This document shows positions 9,546-17,427 of a stretch of DNA of 64,000 nt, piece after piece. A program made the position numbers and the translations under genes. This stretch comes from Bacteroidota bacterium (GTDB lineage: Bacteria > Bacteroidota > Bacteroidia > AKYH767-A > 2013-40CM-41-45): assembly GCA_016711505.1 (NCBI GenBank), contig JADJSV010000003.1, positions 124,001 through 188,000 of the forward strand, given 5' to 3'. The first letter of the stretch is position 1, and each line of letters starts with the position of its first letter. The notes beneath the pieces are model-generated. The model was given only the letters and a program-made list of their open reading frames with translations, did not search any database and was not told where the DNA came from.

Positions 9546-11000
9546 ATGGAAACATTAAACAAGACCATCAAAAAATTAAATGACGCTGAGTATCAGGAAT
9601 TGCTTTCTGCCGTTGCCGGCCGGAAAAACAATAAACCTTACTTAGTATTGGAGTCTGCAAGAAAGAACAATTACGACGAAACGCAGATGATGGAACTTCT
9701 TCAGGTTAATCCAAGTACTTACTATACTTTAAAGTCAAGACTGAACGAACGTATCGCTCAATATCTTGCACAAAATGTTAAGAATCCAATCAGTGCACTT
9801 AAAGATAAAGTATCGATGGTGCCTGCAATGGTTTTTGGTAATGACCGCGAAGTTGCAATTCGTGCACTTAAAAATCTGGAGAAACAATTAATAGAGTACG
9901 ATCTGTCAAACGAATTGATCGTAGTATATAAAGCTCTTGCACGTCTAAGCATGTTCAATGGTGATTATGATTATTATGAAAAAGAATATAATCGTCACGT
10001 CGCTTTCAGCCTGGCAGTGGTTAAAGCAGAAGACTTATTTTATGATTTTGTAAAACGTACAGGAAATTATCTTTTAACAAAAGACGAAAGAGACCGTGAA
10101 GCAGTTCAGGCATCTTTGCGTGAATTGACAAACATCTCTGAATTATATCAGGGCCACCGCTTATCTGTAATGTACAACATCGTTCGTATCTATTACATGT
10201 GTGTCTTTACTAAATCAGAAAACCTTAAATCACTGGAAATAGAAGTTGATACCATTCTTCAGCAGATCAAAAAGAATTTTGATAAATATGAAATGGACAC
10301 TTTCTATCAAAGTATTAAATTCTTAGTCGACTATTTATATTTCGAATACTATCAGAAAACAGGAAATGCAGTTCGTGCAGATCATTACTACCGTCAGATC
10401 AATGGTAACGCTCCTGAGATCGCTTTCAAACCGGTATTCAGTTTTTATGTTACACAGTTTTTACATTCTAAAGTTGAACGATTCCTTGTCAATGGAAATG
10501 TTCAGGAACTGATCGATCAGAACACTGAACTTGATGCTAACTTCGATACAAACATCAACGAACCATATCCTCACGTTTCTTTCCGCAGATTCCTTGCAAT
10601 AGGTAAATTCTACGAAGGAGATTTCTCGGGTGCCGCGCGTATCCTGAACAATCTGAGAAACGAATTGTCGATGAAGAAATTCACGTTCACCGATGTTGAA
10701 TACAAGTTATTCCAGGCAATGCAATATTGCTACATGGGCGAAGACGGACTTTGCTCTCAATTGCTTCAATCGGTAAAACGTCAGATCACAGAAGACGAAA
10801 CGTTATACGAACCGGCTTCTATCTTCATCAAGATGTTGAAAGCAGCTATCAAGCCCGAAGAGTTCCGTAAAAAAGTTAAAAAGCTGAATGAGATCTATGA
10901 TGCATTCCAGAAAGCAAACCAAGGTCCCGGCCGTATGTTATGGTATGTAAAATTGGATGATGCTATGATCCGTAAGATGGCGAATCCGATTAAGGATTGA
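9546..11000 (+). CDS. Conserved all-helical protein of unknown function (TPR-like)
   Basis: A 484-residue cytoplasmic protein without signal peptide or membrane segment. It is almost entirely alpha-helical, with Tyr/Phe/Leu spacing that resembles degenerate TPR helices. Residues 1-75 look like a separate module with a helix-turn-helix flavour (ETQMMELLQVNPSTYYTLKS), so nucleic-acid binding is conceivable but unproven. The C-terminus is basic and helical. It sits alone, divergent from the gene to its left and closed by a strong terminator. I do not recognise a named family. Confidence 0.85.
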   Translation: METLNKTIKKLNDAEYQELLSAVAGRKNNKPYLVLESARKNNYDETQMMELLQVNPSTYYTLKSRLNERIAQYLAQNVKNPISALKDKVSMVPAMVFGNDREVAIRALKNLEKQLIEYDLSNELIVVYKALARLSMFNGDYDYYEKEYNRHVAFSLAVVKAEDLFYDFVKRTGNYLLTKDERDREAVQASLRELTNISELYQGHRLSVMYNIVRIYYMCVFTKSENLKSLEIEVDTILQQIKKNFDKYEMDTFYQSIKFLVDYLYFEYYQKTGNAVRADHYYRQINGNAPEIAFKPVFSFYVTQFLHSKVERFLVNGNVQELIDQNTELDANFDTNINEPYPHVSFRRFLAIGKFYEGDFSGAARILNNLRNELSMKKFTFTDVEYKLFQAMQYCYMGEDGLCSQLLQSVKRQITEDETLYEPASIFIKMLKAAIKPEEFRKKVKKLNEIYDAFQKANQGPGRMLWYVKLDDAMIRKMANPIKD

Positions 11001-11021
11001 TTTTTCGTATTACTTAAATAT

Positions 11022-11056
11022 AAAAAAAGGCTTGCAACATGCAGGCCTTTTTTTTG
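11022..11056. terminator. Intrinsic terminator after the 484-residue protein gene
   Basis: GGCTTGC and GCAGGCC form a 7-bp stem (one G-T pair) flanked by A7 on the left and T8 on the right. It lies 22 bp after the stop codon. The flanking A and T runs let it work in either direction, also serving the convergent gene ending at 11123. Confidence 0.8.
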
Positions 11057-11122
11057 TGTTGATTTTTTTTATTAACGTTTAATGGGAAATAGTAAAATAT
11101 TCTTATTCATGAAGTCAATCGA

Positions 11123-12778
11123 TTAACATTTTCCTTGTAAAATTTGGTTTCCTTTAATTAATTGAATTAAATACATGCCTTTATTCAGTTTGCAATTGAT
11201 TCTATTTTCATAGGAGTCTAAATTTTTAAAATAAACTTTCTCACCGAGTAAGTTCCAAATACAAATCAATCCATCGACCATTTCATTTGAATATTGTAAT
11301 ATAATATTCCCGTCATTTGGATTGGGAAAAATTGAAAAAGAATTTTCGGAATTTATTTCCTCTTTAATATCAATTGTCGCTGATAATTTTGCCAGGAATA
11401 AATCACTAGTTGCTGCCATTCCTGCATTATACAGATTTATAGTATCAATATTAATTGTGTAACTATTGAAATCACCTGCAACAAAAATGTTTCCATAAAT
11501 ATCAGAAGACGCACTGGATCCATAATCATCATCAATTCCACCAATATTATCTGCCCAAGTTATTGTTCCATTGCTTGAATTGAATTTTAAAACATAGGCA
11601 TTTTCAGAACCAGGAAATGGATTTGTGATAATATTATTTCCAAAATTGATACTCGAGCTATAAAAGCCGCCAGTAATCCAAATATTACCATTTAGATCAT
11701 TAAATAAATGTCCTGGAAACTCAGAACTTGTGCCTCCAAAACCTCGTGCCCACACAACATTTCCTGACCTGTCGAATTTAACAAGAAAAACATCCGCAGC
11801 ACCATTACATGGTAATGTAATGCTTCCAAAAGTTATTGGCGCCTGATAATATTCACCACATATTATAGCATTTCCCATGGCATCCGTTGTTATACTATAA
11901 CCTACATCTATGTCATTTCCTAGGGCGCCTTTCGCCCAAACTAAACTGCCATTTGATGTGGAATACTTAGCAACAAAAAAATCACTTTCTAATGATGTGT
12001 TCGTTAGAGTTTCGCCTTGTAGGGTTATTGATTGACTTCTGAAACTTCCTGTTATATAAACTTCTCCAAAGCTATTTACACTTATACTCTTGCTTCGATC
12101 GTCAGCTAAACCACCTGCGGCAGTTGCCCAAATTGGATTTCCGTTCATATCATACATTGCAACAAAAAATTCCCATGTGCCACCAGCTCCGGAATTGATC
12201 AATGTTGAACCACCAATTGGAAATGAATGACCGGTAAAATTTCCGGTAATAAAAATATTCCCATTATTATCAGCAGATATTTCAGTTGTTTCTTCATGGT
12301 CAAAAGTTCCGGCGCTTTTGGCCCATAAAAGATTTCCGGAGGAATTATATTTTGCTATGAAAATGTCACCACCACCTTGATTTACTAAAGTAATAGTGTC
12401 AAATGTTGGATTATAATTGTAAAATGTTCCGACAACAATTAAATCCCCATTTAAATCTAATGCGATTGAAGTAATTGAACATTGTGGAGGAATTTTTTTA
12501 ACCCATTCTGTTGATCCAAGACTATTGAATTTGACAATAAAACTTTGGTTCGAAGTATTGTTAGTTAACGTGATGGTATCAAAAGTAATAGAGTCGCTTC
12601 GGGATACTCCTATCATATACAAATTTCCGTTATTGTCACCCTTTAATCTGGTGCAAAATTCACTATTTATACCTCCAAAGGATTTTGCCCATAACCAATC
12701 AGAAGTTTGTGAAAACAAATTTTGATTACCTAAAAATATTAACAGAGTGAACCAGAATTTAAATTGTTTTGTTTTCAT
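11123..12778 (-). CDS. T9SS-sorted beta-propeller protein with SBBP repeats
   Basis: A 551-residue exported protein. A signal peptide (residues 1-23, ending LFSQ) is followed by about eight repeats of roughly 55 residues with the pattern WAK..GG....., D..GN.YI.G.F... typical of SBBP (seven-bladed beta-propeller-like) repeats. A T9SS type A sorting domain begins at about residue 478 with FSIFPNPNDGN and ends in a lysine-containing tail (KGMYLIQLIKGN). The final strand is slightly short (ends QGKC). It should be secreted across the outer membrane by the type IX system and either surface-attached or released. Function is unknown. Confidence 0.87.
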   Translation of the reverse strand: MKTKQFKFWFTLLIFLGNQNLFSQTSDWLWAKSFGGINSEFCTRLKGDNNGNLYMIGVSRSDSITFDTITLTNNTSNQSFIVKFNSLGSTEWVKKIPPQCSITSIALDLNGDLIVVGTFYNYNPTFDTITLVNQGGGDIFIAKYNSSGNLLWAKSAGTFDHEETTEISADNNGNIFITGNFTGHSFPIGGSTLINSGAGGTWEFFVAMYDMNGNPIWATAAGGLADDRSKSISVNSFGEVYITGSFRSQSITLQGETLTNTSLESDFFVAKYSTSNGSLVWAKGALGNDIDVGYSITTDAMGNAIICGEYYQAPITFGSITLPCNGAADVFLVKFDRSGNVVWARGFGGTSSEFPGHLFNDLNGNIWITGGFYSSSINFGNNIITNPFPGSENAYVLKFNSSNGTITWADNIGGIDDDYGSSASSDIYGNIFVAGDFNSYTINIDTINLYNAGMAATSDLFLAKLSATIDIKEEINSENSFSIFPNPNDGNIILQYSNEMVDGLICIWNLLGEKVYFKNLDSYENRINCKLNKGMYLIQLIKGNQILQGKC

Positions 12779-12931
12779 AATTTATTTCAAATAATATGGA
12801 TAAATATATAGAAATAATGGTATTAATAAAATGTTCCAATCAAAGCCCGATAATATTCTTAAAAGAATTCGATGTTTATAGATGGAATTTTTATTCTGTT
12901 ATTTTAAAAGCATTGTAAACTGATTTCAAAT

Positions 12932-12963
12932 AAAAAATGCCCCCTGAAATTTCGGAAGGCATT
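12932..12963 (-). terminator. Terminator of the receiver-protein gene
   Basis: AATGCC and GGCATT close a hairpin with an inner CC/GG pair. On the minus strand it is followed by T6 and another T-rich run. It begins about 20 bp after the stop codon at 12984. Confidence 0.65.
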
Positions 12964-12983
12964 AATTTATGGGATAATTAAGC

Positions 12984-13394
12984 TTAAAAATTAATCGCCT
13001 CCAGATATTTTTCATTCAAAGGCTTATTCACATACTTCACTACATACTGATTAGTAGAAGCGCGGTTGATGTCTTCCGGACTGATCGATGATGAAAGTAC
13101 GATAACTTTGCAGCTTGTGCGGATAGATTCAGGAAGCGATTCGTATTCTTCCAGAAAAGCAAAACCATCCATTACAGGCATGTTGAGATCCAGAAATATT
13201 ACCTGCGGTAATACATCAGCATTCTCGCTGTTGTCTCTCAGAAATTGTAATGCTGATTCGCCGCTGTTTTTAACGATGACCAACTTCGAAAAGGAGTTGG
13301 TCGTGATCATACGCTCATTGATAAAATTGTCAATGTCGTTATCATCTATCAGAAGAACACGATCAAACTTAATGCCTTTGTCAACGTTTTTCAT
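12984..13394 (-). CDS. Stand-alone response-regulator receiver protein
   Basis: A 136-residue CheY-like receiver with no output domain. The acidic pair is in LLIDDNDIDN, the phospho-acceptor aspartate is in IFLDLNMPVMDG, the switch Ser/Thr is in IVLSSSIS, and the conserved lysine is in KYVNKP. The family commonly acts as a phospho-relay intermediate or binds a partner when phosphorylated. Its kinase is not adjacent; the orphan histidine kinase at 1811-2776 is one candidate, but nothing in the sequence links them. The gene follows tRNA-Phe on the same strand. Confidence 0.9.
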   Translation of the reverse strand: MKNVDKGIKFDRVLLIDDNDIDNFINERMITTNSFSKLVIVKNSGESALQFLRDNSENADVLPQVIFLDLNMPVMDGFAFLEEYESLPESIRTSCKVIVLSSSISPEDINRASTNQYVVKYVNKPLNEKYLEAINF

Positions 13395-13413
13395 GATCTG
13401 TATTTAAAAGTAG

Positions 13414-13486
13414 TGGTGATGAATGGAATCGAACCATCGACACAAGGATTTTCAGTCCTTTGCTCTACCAACTGAGCTACATCACC
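13414..13486 (-). tRNA. tRNA-Phe (anticodon GAA)
   Basis: A 73-nt cloverleaf on the minus strand. The acceptor stem GGTGATG/CATCACC is perfect, the D arm has AGCTCAGTTGGTAGAGC, the anticodon stem-loop is AAGGACTGAAAATCCTT with GAA in the loop, and the T arm has GGTTCGATTCC. The discriminator base is A. The 3' CCA is not encoded. Confidence 0.97.
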
Positions 13487-13601
13487 TTAATAGGTGGCGC
13501 AAAAGTAGAAAAAAATTAAAACTGCCAAAATGTTTTCCCTTTAATTCTAGTAATTCGCACTTATTTTCACTCTTTCCCTACATTGCATCAAATTAATTGT
13601 G

Positions 13602-14324
13602 ATGAATCTAACCATCGACTTGGGGAACTCATTCTGTAAGATTATAATTTTTCAAGACAATGTTATTGTGTATAGAGATGTTTGCAAGTCGCTAAGCACT
13701 CGCTATTTACAACTTCTTTTTAAGACGTATAAAATTGAATTTGCAATGATTTCTTCTGTCGTTTCTCTGAAACCGGCGCTCAAAAATCAACTGAAAAAAT
13801 TCAAAGTCAGAGAGTTTTCAGCCACTGTTAAAATTCCACTAAAAAACTTATACACAACTCCTAAAACACTCGGTAAAGACCGTCTCGCTAATGCAATTGC
13901 CGGAAATTTTCTCTTTCCCGGTGATAATGTGCTCGTTATAGACTCAGGCACTTGTATCAAGTATGATTTTGTGAATTCTAAAAAACAATATCTGGGTGGT
14001 TCAATCAGTCCGGGCCTCAATATGAGGTTTATAGCTTTGAATAAATTAACAGATCAACTGCCGCTTGTAGAAATAAACGATTCGGGAAAATTGATCGGCA
14101 ATTCTACCGTTACAGCAATTCAGTCGGGAGTTTTTAATGGCATGGTTGAAGAAATCAAAGGAATTATCAGCCGTTATAAAAGGGAATATGGTCAGCTTAA
14201 AGTCATTCTGACCGGTGGAGATGCTCAACGTTTTGCAGGACAACTTAATTTAAGCATCTTTGCCGCCTCCGATCTAGTAAACATTGGTTTAAATGAAATT
14301 ATCAAGTACAATCACTCTAAATAA
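13602..14324 (+). CDS. coaX: Type III pantothenate kinase
   Basis: Catalyses the first step of coenzyme A synthesis, ATP-dependent phosphorylation of pantothenate, in the cytoplasm. The 240-residue protein has the ASKHA-fold signatures: phosphate-binding IDLGNSFCK at the N-terminus, GKDRLANAIAG in the middle, DSGTCIKYDF with the catalytic aspartate, and the GGSISPGL substrate loop. The ATG at 13602 is preferred over the adjacent GTG one codon upstream. Its last 32 bases overlap the start of the outer-membrane protein gene, an arrangement suggesting co-transcription. Confidence 0.95.
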   Translation: MNLTIDLGNSFCKIIIFQDNVIVYRDVCKSLSTRYLQLLFKTYKIEFAMISSVVSLKPALKNQLKKFKVREFSATVKIPLKNLYTTPKTLGKDRLANAIAGNFLFPGDNVLVIDSGTCIKYDFVNSKKQYLGGSISPGLNMRFIALNKLTDQLPLVEINDSGKLIGNSTVTAIQSGVFNGMVEEIKGIISRYKREYGQLKVILTGGDAQRFAGQLNLSIFAASDLVNIGLNEIIKYNHSK

Positions 14325-15783
14325 AAGAACTCTCGTTTTATTCTTCGCGTTGCTTCTTTTAATTTCTTTCAGTAGCAATGCACAAAATGCCTCGAGCTCG
14401 CCTTATTCCCGTTATGGAATTGGTGACATCACAGGGACTACTTTTGCCAGGAATCTTGGTATGGGTGGACTGGAGATCGGAATGTCGCAACCATTTATGA
14501 TCAATCCGGGAAATCCTGCTGCTTATTCAAAGATCTGGTACACAACTTTTGATGGCGGTGTTAACTACACTCAGACCGAACTCAGCAGTCTTACGGCTAA
14601 GCAAAACACACATACTATTTCTCTCGCTTACTTTGATTTTGCATTTCCTGTTATCCCTGATAACTGGGCTATCGGATTCGGATTAAAACCATTCTCTAAA
14701 GTAGGTTATTCAATTCAGGAAAATAATACAACTCCTTTTGGAGATGAAGAGATTAGAACATATAAAGGTTCCGGTGGACTAAACAGTTTCCATATGGGAA
14801 CCGGTAAGAAAATCGGAAAGAAATTATCAGCAGGATTTGATATTGAATATCTGTTTGGTGTGATCAACCAGAATCGTACAGTGGAATATCGTTCACCTTA
14901 CTACATGAACACACTTGATAATTCAAGCACTTCAATTGGTTGGTTTCATTTTAAGTTCGGCTTACAATATGCAATGGATAGCTTGAAATTTGCAAAGGCA
15001 GATTCAATAGTTATGTATGACAACCAAATTCAGTTACTGACAGATTCTCTGAGTAAGATGATCTCTTCTGATGCTGCTTCAACTACTTCTTACGACTTAA
15101 AGAATTCTATCAATCAGGAAATTGCTCAGGCAACCGACCTCCGTAGTAAAGTTGTAAATCGTAAAAAGAAAAGTGATTGGAGTCTATTGCTTGGAATTAC
15201 AGGAAGCCCTGCAGCTGATCTGAGAGCAAGAGCTACACGTACTGTTTCTTCCTTCAGATATTTTGATGTTAGTTCTGCAAATCAGGTCTTGATCCGGGAT
15301 ACTGCATTCTACAGTTACGGCGATCAGAATAAAGTGAGATTGCCAATGAGTGTTGGTTTTGGTTTCACTTTGAAGAAAGGCAGTAAATGGTTATTCGGTG
15401 TTGATTATTCAGTTCAACAGTGGAGTGAATTCAAATTCCTTGATGCAAAAGATTCTTTGGTCGATACATGGAAAGTTGCAGTCGGTGTTCAGTTAACTCC
15501 AAACGACCGTGCATTGAGAGGTTACGGAAATTTTGTTTCCTATCGCGCCGGATTCCACTATGAACAAACTTATCTGAATGTTGGTTCTGAAAGTATCAAA
15601 GATATGGGTGTTTCTCTTGGATTAGGCTTGCCGATCAGAAGAGCCGGAACGCATTTACATATTTCTGCCGAAGCCGGACAACGTGGTGATGCAAATGTGA
15701 ATCCGATTCAGGAAAAATATTTCAAGTTTACTTTTGGCTTTACGATCAACGATCGTTGGTTCGTTAAACAAAAATATGATTAA
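14293..15783 (+). CDS. Outer-membrane beta-barrel protein (SPYSRYGIGD family)
   Basis: A 496-residue predicted outer-membrane barrel. A signal peptide (about residues 10-30, ending SSNAQ) precedes the SSPYSRYGIGD motif found at the N-terminus of a Bacteroidota outer-membrane family often encoded just after coaX. Alternating hydrophobic strands continue to an aromatic terminal strand (FTINDRWFVKQKYD). A charged insert at about residues 215-290 is likely a loop. The gene starts inside coaX. Transport, perhaps of hydrophobic compounds in the manner of FadL, is possible, but no substrate can be assigned. Confidence 0.8.
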   Translation: MKLSSTITLNKRTLVLFFALLLLISFSSNAQNASSSPYSRYGIGDITGTTFARNLGMGGLEIGMSQPFMINPGNPAAYSKIWYTTFDGGVNYTQTELSSLTAKQNTHTISLAYFDFAFPVIPDNWAIGFGLKPFSKVGYSIQENNTTPFGDEEIRTYKGSGGLNSFHMGTGKKIGKKLSAGFDIEYLFGVINQNRTVEYRSPYYMNTLDNSSTSIGWFHFKFGLQYAMDSLKFAKADSIVMYDNQIQLLTDSLSKMISSDAASTTSYDLKNSINQEIAQATDLRSKVVNRKKKSDWSLLLGITGSPAADLRARATRTVSSFRYFDVSSANQVLIRDTAFYSYGDQNKVRLPMSVGFGFTLKKGSKWLFGVDYSVQQWSEFKFLDAKDSLVDTWKVAVGVQLTPNDRALRGYGNFVSYRAGFHYEQTYLNVGSESIKDMGVSLGLGLPIRRAGTHLHISAEAGQRGDANVNPIQEKYFKFTFGFTINDRWFVKQKYD

Positions 15784-15850
15784 TGAATTCGGCAAAGATC
15801 TTTTTCGTTGACTTTGCCAAACTAATTCTAAGCTGCCTTGTTTTCTACTC

Positions 15851-16873
15851 ATGAAATCGAATAATAAGCAAATTGCAATCTGGCTTTTTACCGGTTGTTT
15901 TTTGATCTTCGGAATGGTTGTCATTGGTGGTATTACCCGCTTAACAGGTTCCGGACTATCAATTACAGAATGGAAACCGATCATGGGTGCAATACCGCCT
16001 CTCAATGATGCTGAATGGGATATCGCCTTCCAGAAATATCAGCAGATCCCGCAATTTCAAAAAATAAATTATCATTTCGAGCTCTCAGATTTCAAAACAA
16101 TTTTCTGGTGGGAATTTATTCATCGTCTGTTAGGCAGATTGATCGGAATTGTTTTTATCATTCCTTTCCTCTGGTTTTTGGTAAAGAAAAAATTTGATTC
16201 GGTTACAATTAAAAAAATGCTCTTCCTTTTTCTTCTGGGAGGGATTCAGGGATTTTTAGGATGGTTCATGGTAAGCAGTGGGCTCGCAGAGCGAACAAGT
16301 GTTAGCCATATCCGGCTTGCTATCCATCTGATGTTTGCATTCATCACATTTGCCTTTACATTTTACTATGGCTTGGAACTTATTTACAGTGAGAAAAAAG
16401 AAACAGTCCCAAACAAAAAACTTTCAGCATTAAACAAGTTAGTCTTTGTTGTTTTGTCGATACAGATAATCTACGGCGCATTCGTTGCCGGACTCCACGC
16501 CGGAAAAATTCACAATACATTTCCATTAATGAGCGGACAGGTTATTCCAACAGGAATGAATGCAATGCAACCAACATGGTTAAACATTTTTGATAATCCT
16601 GTAACAGTTCAGTTCATTCACAGATTTCTTGCATTCACACTACTTTTTCTTGTAGCATGGTTTTATGTAGAATCAGGAAAAGAAAAGTTGAACAATTTTC
16701 AGAAAAAAGGAATTCACATTCTCATTGCAGCAATTGGAATTCAGTTTTTACTTGGAGTGATTACCGTTCTTACGCAGGCCAATATTGTAATGGCTTCTGT
16801 TCATCAGATCGGAGCATTCTTCCTTTTCAGCGCAAGTATCTATTTGTTGTTTCATTTCAGAAAAGCTGCATAA
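15851..16873 (+). CDS. ctaA: Heme A synthase (COX15/CtaA)
   Basis: Inner-membrane enzyme that oxidises the C8 methyl of heme O to the formyl group of heme A for aa3-type cytochrome oxidases. The 340-residue protein has about eight membrane segments in two related halves and the conserved GGITRLTGSGLSITEWKP loop after helix 1. Heme-ligand histidines fall in EFIHRLLGR, SHIRLAIHL, FIHRFLAF and SVHQIGAF. Length and order match type 2 (longer) synthases. The stop codon overlaps a large palindrome that serves as terminator. Confidence 0.95.
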   Translation: MKSNNKQIAIWLFTGCFLIFGMVVIGGITRLTGSGLSITEWKPIMGAIPPLNDAEWDIAFQKYQQIPQFQKINYHFELSDFKTIFWWEFIHRLLGRLIGIVFIIPFLWFLVKKKFDSVTIKKMLFLFLLGGIQGFLGWFMVSSGLAERTSVSHIRLAIHLMFAFITFAFTFYYGLELIYSEKKETVPNKKLSALNKLVFVVLSIQIIYGAFVAGLHAGKIHNTFPLMSGQVIPTGMNAMQPTWLNIFDNPVTVQFIHRFLAFTLLFLVAWFYVESGKEKLNNFQKKGIHILIAAIGIQFLLGVITVLTQANIVMASVHQIGAFFLFSASIYLLFHFRKAA

Positions 16874-16927
16874 TAAAAAAAATATTTTGCACGGCCCTTA
16901 AGGGCCGTGCAAAATATTTTTTTTATT
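16872..16927. terminator. Perfect 56-bp palindrome, bidirectional terminator
   Basis: Two 28-bp arms meet without a loop at 16899/16900 (GCACGGCCCTT/AAGGGCCGTGC core with A/T-rich ends). The structure starts inside the ctaA stop codon and covers the stop codon of the gldD end fragment on the other strand (16923-16925). The A8/T8 ends make it a two-way terminator. Confidence 0.85.
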
Positions 16928-16985
16928 TCCATGTAAATGTCTCTACCAGATGCTTCACATCCTCTTCAACAAATGTCAGTACCGG
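16923..16985 (-). pseudogene. Duplicated 3' end of gldD (20 codons plus stop)
   Basis: This 63-bp segment matches the 3' end of the resident gldD part (17428-17490) at 55 of 63 positions. It translates in frame to PVLTFVEEDVKHLVETFTWK and stop, against PVLTFVEEDVKHLVSTFEWK in the resident copy. Three of the five differing codons are synonymous, so this was once a coding end rather than random similarity. Nothing upstream of it is coding. It keeps the terminator that the resident copy lacks. Confidence 0.8.
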
Positions 16986-16992
16986 CCTTTGA

Positions 16993-17026
16993 CGTTGGGG
17001 TGTAGTCTGCAGGCTACACCCCAACG
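16993..17026. repeat. REP-like GC-rich hairpin
   Basis: Sixteen-base arms (CGTTGGGGTGTAGTCT with AGGCTACACCCCAACG, one G-T pair) enclose a two-base loop. It lies inside the segment between the two gldD ends. No T run follows, so it is more like a dispersed palindromic repeat than a terminator. Confidence 0.6.
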
Positions 17027-17215
17027 TATTTGATAGATTTGACATTTTTCCTAATCACGATTCCAATAAATTAAGGTTCGGCCCTGGTAATCTTCAAATT
17101 GCATTTTAGATCTTCCAAGAAGATTCCTGACATAATTATGAAGCGTCATTGTTGAATAGCCAACTGAAATTTTAAATCCCACGCAATTTGAAACTAATAT
17201 AATTTTCCAGACTAC

Positions 17216-17283
17216 CGACCCTGAAAGGGTCGCATATTTGTAGAAAAAGGCAAACCCCCACAACCCCGACCTCGAAGAGGTCG
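17216..17283. repeat. Pair of REP-like hairpins with GAA loops
   Basis: Two 17-base hairpins, 17216-17232 (CGACCCT-GAA-AGGGTCG) and 17267-17283 (CGACCTC-GAA-GAGGTCG), lie 34 bp apart and are each followed by GCATAT or a close relative. Base changes between the two occur in both arms and keep pairing. I recall similar elements as frequent in Bacteroidota intergenic regions. No transposase is seen nearby. Confidence 0.65.
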
Positions 17284-17427
17284 CATATGATGACGGATTA
17301 ACATATATTCAGAGGAAATAAATTGATATGAAATATCAAATAGAATAAAATGGGATAACAAAATTTAAATTTTTAGTAACGTCGCCGGAAAATATTGTGA
17401 TAAAAAAATATTCTTTTCTTACTAAAG

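Noticed and set aside
17216..17283. IS200/IS605 element or transposase near the REP-like hairpins
   Set aside because: No transposase-like frame is present within the insert or adjacent genes.
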